Positions 6,952-12,882 of a DNA stretch of 12,882 bases are shown here, piece after piece. The stretch covers positions 1 to 12,882 of the forward strand of contig JBBPTG010000445.1 in the NCBI GenBank assembly GCA_038093975.1, given 5' to 3'. Made by a program: the position numbers and the translations under genes. Positions within the stretch are counted from its first letter, which is position 1. Each line of letters begins with the position of its first letter. This stretch comes from Chalciporus piperatus. Its lineage: Eukaryota; Basidiomycota; Agaricomycetes; Boletales; Boletaceae. The notes under the pieces are model-generated. The model was not told the DNA's origin and searched no databases. It worked only from the letters and a program-made list of their open reading frames with translations.

Positions 6952-9900
6952 GCTGTAATGCAGTTTTTTCATATCCTGGCTATCCTCGCCATATTTCTCA
7001 GACCACCAATCCCCCCTGCGTCGCAATACGTGAACGCCTACAAAGAACCAGCCTCCAAGATTTCGAATCAGCCGCCGAGCATGTAGCTGGTGAGGACGAC
7101 CCAGCCGCGGCCCAAGAGCAATCCGAGTCATCCCATGTAGATCTCCCACTGGCAAGGGCTTCGGACGGTTAGTTCCCCTACATGGTTAATTTTTCTCCAA
7201 GCTAATATACATGATGTAGATGACCTTGAGATCAATCCCGACTCGCAAGGCAGCCCCAGGCCTTCCGACGAGCCTGAAGCGGGCGCTGAAGAACAGAATG
7301 ACGCGAGCGCCGAAGAACAGGATGACGAAGAAGAATTAGAAGATGCGGATAATGCTGAGATGGAGTTCGGTTGGGAGCCGCCTCGTGTCCCCGCTCATCA
7401 TGATGACGACACTGGCAGACATCAGGAGGAACCTGAGGTTAATCATCACTCAGACGAACCACCAGATGCACCAGATGTACATGAGCCACGTCCAGAACTT
7501 GAAGCCACTGCTGCCGGTCGGCTTCCACAGCAAGTACTTGGCGAGGCTCAACAAGCATTAACGATCATCTCATTTCCACGCGGCAGAGCGGGACAACGAC
7601 TACACCATCAGTCGACCGCCTTTGCCTCCTACCAATCATCATTGGGTCTCTCGTTCAATGACAACATCTATACTCCGTTCGTCTCCCGCATGGACTACCA
7701 GATCGCCCGCTGGGCTAAGATGCGAGGCCCAGGGTCAACGGCATTCAATGAATTATTGCAGATTGATGGGGTAAGCTGATATACTATTACTACACCAGAG
7801 TATCTCAGTTGACGAGCAGTGGTTGTAGGTTTGCAACGCCTTAGGATTATCATACAAGAATACACGCGAACTGAACCGGTTGGTAGACTCCCTCCCAGCC
7901 AAACGTCCAGCATTCGTTCGCAAAGAAATTGTGCTAGCGGGCGAATCTTTCGACCTGTTCACCCGCGACATCATGAAGTGCATTCAAGCACTATACGGTG
8001 ATCCCGAATTTTCGCAGCACTTGGTGTTTGCACCCGAACGCCACTATGTAGATGAAGCACGAACGAAACGCATGTACTACGAAATGCATACTGGTCGGTG
8101 GTGGTGGGACATGCAGGTTCGTGTTTTCTATGTCGTAGTATTAAATGTTGGGGCACTGGCTTACTATTCTTCGGTGATAAGAAACAACTCGAGGAAGAAT
8201 CTCCAGGCGCAACAATTATCCCAGTCATCCTCTCATCCGATAAAACCCAGGTCACCATGTTCCGAAACAAATCGTGCTATCCGCTCTACCTCACGATCGG
8301 AAATCTACCCAAAGAAATTCGTCGTAAGCCCTCGCGTCGAGGCTGGATCTTGCTGGCATACCTTCCCGTCACTCGACTTGAACACATAGACAACAAGGCC
8401 GCTCGCCGTCGAGCTACGCTAAATCTTTTCCATGCCTGTTTACGCCACATCCTTGAGCCCTTGGAGGATGCTGGTCGCTCTGGAGTACCAATCGCTAGTG
8501 GCAATGGGGTGGTCCGTCGTAATCACCCTCTCGTAGCCTGCTATCCGGGGGATTACCCCGAGCAGGTGACGGTGACGGGAGTCAAAACGGGGGACTGCCC
8601 CAAATGTGACATCCCAGGAGACGAGCGAGGGAGTGCCGATGCCCCCGCTCAGTTTCGAGATCTCGCTGCCGTGCTGGAAGCACTGGCACTCTTTGACGAG
8701 GATTATGTTGCATGTGCTCAAGCTTGCAAAGCAGCGGGCATCAAGCCTGTTTACAGGCCGTTTTGGGAGCGCTTGCCGTATATCAATATTTTTCAAAGCA
8801 TCACGCCCGATGTCTTACACCAGTTATACCAAGGACTATTCAAACACCTCCTCGCCTGGATCAAGGCCTCGTTCAGCGAGGCAGAAATCGATGCACGTTG
8901 CCGCCGTCTTCCTCCGAACCACAACATCCGGCTTTTCATGAAAGGAGTCACTTCCCTTTCACGACTCAGCGGGACAGAACATAGTCAAATCTGCGCGTTT
9001 CTCTTAGGGATTATCATTGACATTCCTTTGCCCCACGGTTTCAATGCTGCACGCCTTCTCCGTGCTACCCGCGCACTCGTCGATTTTATCTTTCTAGCCC
9101 AATATCCCTGCCATACATCCGAGACCCTCCATCTCCTTGATGATGCTCTTCGTCGCTTTCACGACAACAAGGATATCTTTGTATCACTTGGCATCCGCAT
9201 AAACTTTAACCTGCCGAAACTTCACTCGCTGCGTCATTACATGGACATGATTCAGCAGTTCGGTACGACAGACAATTACTCGACCGAATACACGGAGCGA
9301 CTTCATATTGATCTCGCTAAGGATGCGTACCGTGCAACAAACCATAAAGACGAATATTATCAAATGACGAATTGGCTCGAGCGTCAGGAGAAGATGCAGT
9401 GGCACGATAACTTCCTTGAGTGGCAGCAGCGGGGCCAACGAGCTGTAGCTCAACACGAACACATCCCACCTGACCTGAGCTTCGCGCGCTCTGTCGTCAT
9501 GACAAAACACCCCTCAGCGAAGGCAATCTCCTTCAACAATCTCACGGCCGATTATCGCGCAACTTATTTCATCGATGCACTCTGCCGTTTCGTAGCCCGA
9601 CTCAAGCACCCAGAGCTTAGTACTCCGCATCAGCTGGAACGAGCAGCCCGAAATATAGTCCTCCCTTTCTTCTCCGTGCCCGTCTTTCATCGGATCAAAT
9701 TTCACGCTGTGAACGCACTCGGAGAAGAATCCCCCGACAAGACCGTGGATGCGGTCCATTGTCAGCCCGAGCGTCAAGATAAGCGGGGGAAGGCAATACC
9801 AGGCCGCTTTGATACAGTGCTTGTCAATTTGGGCGACGGGGGAAATGTAGGAGTTCATGGTGAGCAGTCTCGAGTACTTACAGTATACAACTTCTAAACG

Positions 9901-10260
9901 CATCCAGGATATCAAGTTGCGCAAGTGCGCGTCATTTTTACGTTGTCGGATAAGGCCCAAAGTAGCCTCTTTGCCCCCGAAGTTGTAGTTCCAAGCCATC
10001 TCGCTTACGTCGAATGGTTCACCCCATTTACCATTCCCGATACCAACCATGGCCTTTACAAGGTCACCCGTTCCATGCGCAATGGGGAACGCTTATGCAG
10101 CATCATTTCTGTGGCTAATATACGTCGCAGTGTACACCTACTCCCGCGGTTTGGTAAAGTAGCCCCTATACATTGGACGAGTAGTAACGTTCTGGAAGAG
10201 TGTAGGAGCTTCTTTGTAAACCCTTTTAGTGATCGTCACGCATACCTCACAATTGTCTAG
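6936..10260 (+). CDS. Plavaka-family DDE transposase of Plavaka-2 (5 exons, 1033 aa, apparently intact)
   Basis: Catalyses cut-and-paste movement of the element in the nucleus. Exons: 6936-7167, 7220-7770, 7829-8116, 8182-9859, 9908-10260. Introns are 52, 58, 65, 48 bp, all GT..AG; the third ends AAG, at the place where Plavaka-1 has CAG. The ATG at 6936 has A at -3 and puts a C-x2-C-x11-H-x8-C finger (Cys4, Cys7, His19, Cys28) at the N-terminus, as expected for the family. An acidic stretch follows at about 90-125, then FVSRMDYQIARWAKMRGPGS, a family signature. The RNase H-like core shows SSDKTQ (Asp377), a CPKC knuckle (Cys496/499), ITPDVLHQLYQG (Asp567) and TEYTERLHID (Glu726 or Glu729). 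The C-terminus has HLAYVEWFTPFT and VNPFSDRHAYLTI. No stops or frameshifts. The catalytic assignments rest on motif position, not structure. Upstream exons in the duplicated leader cannot be excluded. Confidence 0.9.
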
Positions 10261-10357
10261 CTTAGTAGCGAAGCCATACTTTACTTTGCGTGATTGGAAG
10301 AAATTTATTACTATTGCTGACAATTGATCATGGTAGTAAAGTCAAGTCTAAGAATGC

Positions 10358-10408
10358 GATAAAATGTGTGCATTTGCGCACAATTGCTTCGGGAGGTTTT
10401 CCCTGATG
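10358..10408 (-). repeat. Right terminal inverted repeat of Plavaka-2
   Basis: Reverse complement of the left TIR with four differences over 51 bp. Ends TTTTCCCTGATG at 10408. The 97 bp between the transposase stop and this repeat are AT-rich and hold an 8-bp inverted pair (ACTTTACT/AGTAAAGT) but no coding potential. Confidence 0.93.
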
Positions 10409-10410
10409 GC

Positions 10411-12882
10411 TCGCCTTACCCGAGCTACTGAACTCGCAATCGCAGCCGAACTGGCTAAACCCAAACCTATCCTCCCAAAAGAATATGCCAGATATGCCTC
10501 GGTTTTCGATGAACCCTCAGCTGGTCACCTTCCTCCATCTCGGGTTTATGACCATGAGATTAACCTGAAGGAATCCTTCGTCCCTAAAATTGGAAAACTT
10601 TATCCGCTATCTCCGGATGAAAAGAAAGCCACAGAAGACTTCCTCGAAGAGAACCTGCGTACGGGAAAGATACGTCCTTCCAATTCCCCCCAGGCATCCC
10701 CCTTCTTCTTCGTCAAGAAGAAAGATGGAAAACTCCGCCCTTGCCAAGACTATCGATATCTCAACGAACATACTACCCGAGACACGTACCCACTTCCCCT
10801 CATCGGGGATCTCGTCGACAAATTGAAAGACACCAAAGTCTTTACCAAGTTTGATGTGCGATGGGGTTACAACAATGTCCGCATCAAAGACGGACACCAG
10901 TGGAAAGCCGCTTTCCTCACTCACAAAGGCCTCTTTGAACCGACTGTGATGTTCTTCGGACTGAACAACTCCCCAGCCACCTTCCAACGCTTCATGAACG
11001 ACTCTTTTCGAGACATGATAGCTGAAGGGTGGCTTGTCATCTATATGGACGACCTTCTCATCTTTTCTCCCGACGATGCTACTCACACCGCTCACACACA
11101 ACGAGTCCTCGAACGGATGCAAGAGCTAGATCTCCATCTTCGTTTAGAGAAATGCAACTTCGCCGTAAACGAAGTAGAATATCTTGGCATGATCGTCCGC
11201 CCCGGAGAGCTTGCCATGGATCCCGTCAAACTCGACGGCATCTCTCAATGGCCCATTCCCACTACCGTCAAAGAAGTTCGCTCATTCCTTGGCTTTGCCA
11301 ACTTCTATCGACGCTTTATCCCAAATTACTCCTTAGTCGCCCGCCCTTTGATCGATCTGACCAAAAAGGATCATCGATGGGACTGGAACAATGCCTGCCA
11401 AGATGCCTTCGCCCGTCTAAAACAGATGTTCCTGGCGAAACCCGTCTTACGCTTCCCAGACCTTTCCAAACCCTTCGCCATCGCAACCGACACCTCTAAA
11501 TTTGCCTCTGGAGGTATACTCCTCCAAACTGACGCCAACGGCGATTGGCACCCCTGTTCCTACCTCTCCCAATCCTTTGGTGATGCCGAACGGAACTACG
11601 ATATCTATGATCGTGAACTCCTCGCCGTGATCCGTGCACTCAAAACCTGGCGACATTATCTCCACGGCTCTCCCTTCCCTGTCCAAGTCTTCACTGATCA
11701 CAAAAACCTGACCTACTTCCGCCAACCCCAGAATCTAAACCGTCGGCAAGCCCGCTGGCTCCTCGATCTTGCTGACTTTGACCTGAAAATGATTCATGTT
11801 CCTGGCTCATCCCTCGCCGGTCCTGATGCCTTATCTAGGCGTGCTGATCACTTTCCCATCAACGCCGATGACAATGCGGGTACCACTCTACTACCACCCT
11901 CCCTATTTGTCCGTGTCATCGACGCCGCCATGAACAACCACATTTCCAGTCTTTCCAAAGATGACCCGTTTCTCCTCACCGCATTACAAGCCATTGACGG
12001 CGATATCCCAACGCCATTCCGATCCCGGCTGGCTGACTGGCAGATGAATAACGGTGTCCTGACCTACCAAGGTCGCGTTTACATTCCACCGGACGAAAAC
12101 TTACGTCGCACTGTCGTCCAACGCTGCCATGATCACCCCACCGCTGGCCACCCGGGTTATCTCAAAACTAGACAGCTGGTTGCTGCTGAATTCTGGTGGC
12201 CTGGTCTTGCACAGTTTGTGCGCAAATATGTCGAAGGATGCGCAACCTGCCAACAGAACAAAGCGAACACGCATCCAACTACTCCACCCTTGATGCCCAT
12301 ACCGTCAAAGAGCTCCAAACCGTTCCAGCAAGTGTCCTGTGACCTAATCACCGACCTACCCATTTCCAATGGCTTCGATTCTCTGTTGGTCGTGGTCGAC
12401 CACGGGCTTACGAAGGGGGTAATTCTCTGCCCTACTAAGAAAACTGTCACCGCCGAAGGGATCGCCTCCCTCTTTTTCCACAAAGTCTACCTGAGATTCG
12501 GTCTTTACGACAAAATCATCAGCGACCGAGGACCACAATTCGCATCCGAGTTCGCTCGTGAACTAGGACGAATCCTTGGATACGACCTTTCCCTCTCCAC
12601 CGCCTACCATCCCCAATCCGATGGGGAAACTGAACGTGTCAACCAGGAAGTAGAAACCTATCTCCGAATCTACTGCGGAGATAACCCCATATCCTGGGCT
12701 GATTCTATCTCCCACGCCGAATTTGCACACAATCATCGACCCCACTCTGTCACCGGCAAATCCCCGTTCTATCTCATGATGGGATATGAACCCTGTCCTC
12801 TTCCTTCGGTGATTGCCGACTCCGCTCTACCCGCTGTCGAACTTCGCCTTCACTCCCTCACTGCTGCCACAGATGAAGCACT
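10411..12882 (+). CDS. pol: Gypsy pol, second part: reverse transcriptase, RNase H and integrase (3' end outside window)
   Basis: Copies the element RNA to DNA and inserts it. One frame (in phase with the ATG at 10406, half of which is transposon sequence) stays open for 824 codons. RT: FVKKKDGKLRPCQDYRYLN, then FTKFDVRWGYNN (first catalytic Asp), then the YMDD box at 11042-11053. RNase H: ATDTS (Asp codon 11489-11491), YDRELLAV (Glu) and FTDHKNL (Asp), ending DALSRR. Integrase: an HHCC zinc domain (His near 12128-12151, Cys codons 12239 and 12248), then the D,D-35-E triad with Asp 12341, Asp 12524 (SDRGPQF) and Glu 12632 (spacing 35 residues seen directly). The usual GPF/Y or chromodomain tail would lie beyond the window. 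It continues the protease fragment, with Plavaka-2 in the linker before RT. With no own start codon or promoter it should now be silent unless Plavaka-2 excises or drives it. Confidence 0.93.

Larger units (their letters stand above)
3663..10408 (+). mobile_element. Plavaka-2: complete Plavaka-type DNA transposon with transposase and DUF6532-like gene
   Basis: Seen: 51-bp terminal inverted repeats (3663-3713 and 10358-10408) identical at 47 of 51 positions, enclosing a + strand transposase gene and a - strand accessory gene. The insertion splits the gypsy polyprotein between protease and reverse transcriptase. Flanking bases are GC on both sides (3661-3662, 10409-10410). With ends trimmed to CAGGG...CCCTG they would instead be AT on both sides. 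Either 2-bp duplication restores the gypsy reading frame on removal. The ambiguity arises because the outer bases GCCATC/GATGGC are themselves symmetric. Both genes are free of stops, and the near-identical TIRs point to a recent, possibly autonomous copy. Confidence 0.9.
2628..12882 (+). mobile_element. Ty3/gypsy LTR retrotransposon, interrupted by Plavaka elements and cut by window end
   Basis: Order of domains is gag zinc knuckle, aspartic protease, reverse transcriptase, RNase H, integrase. Integrase downstream of RT/RNase H is the Ty3/gypsy (Metaviridae) order, as opposed to Ty1/copia. The block 3663-10408 is the inserted Plavaka-2. The gag N-terminal half is absent at the left, where Plavaka-1 abuts, and is presumably beyond that element's other end. 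The remaining coding sequence has no premature stop and every visible catalytic motif, so the element looks young. No LTR, primer-binding site or polypurine tract falls in the window. A chromodomain after integrase is possible but out of view. Confidence 0.9.

Noticed and set aside
10590..12745. Several open frames in other frames and on the - strand
   Set aside because: All lie over the continuous RT/RNase H/integrase frame, which contains every expected catalytic motif.

Overview
This window is a nest of transposable elements from a filamentous basidiomycete, most likely an Agaricomycete. The evidence is multi-exon genes with short introns (46-118 bp, GT..AG), two different Plavaka-type (CACTA/CMC-related) transposase genes, and a Ty3/gypsy polyprotein of the kind common in mushroom-forming fungi. 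No host housekeeping gene, rRNA, tRNA or CRISPR array is visible. The backbone is one Ty3/gypsy retrotransposon reading on the + strand. It carries the gag C-terminus with a CCHC zinc knuckle (2628-2983), a retropepsin-like protease in the -1 frame (to about 3662), and reverse transcriptase, RNase H and integrase (10411-12882, running off the window). The gag N-terminus and both LTRs are not in the window.

Two DNA transposons have cut into that retrotransposon. Plavaka-1 (1-2627; left end outside the window) ends inside gag. Its transposase gene keeps its exon structure and visible DDE residues but has two in-frame TGA stops, each readable as a CGA-to-TGA change. Plavaka-2 (3663-10408, 6.7 kb) sits between protease and reverse transcriptase. 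It is complete, with 51-bp terminal inverted repeats differing at four positions, and removing it with one copy of a 2-bp target duplication restores the gypsy reading frame.

Plavaka-2 carries two divergently transcribed genes. On the + strand is an apparently intact five-exon transposase (6936-10260, 1033 aa). On the - strand is a twelve-exon gene (3855-6474, 634 aa) coding for a charged, nuclear-looking protein with a DUF6532-like C-terminal domain. About 460 bp lie between their starts, containing a tandem duplication of a 55-nt exon-like module. Inward of the TIRs are degenerate 25-bp repeats resembling the subterminal binding arrays of CACTA elements.

The points most worth a second look are the DUF6532-type gene carried inside an intact Plavaka element, and a canonical-looking -1 ribosomal frameshift signal in the gypsy element (GGGTTTT, 6-nt spacer, perfect 8-bp stem) at the gag/protease junction. 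All gene models were joined by hand from splice signals and reading-frame arithmetic. No database search was run.
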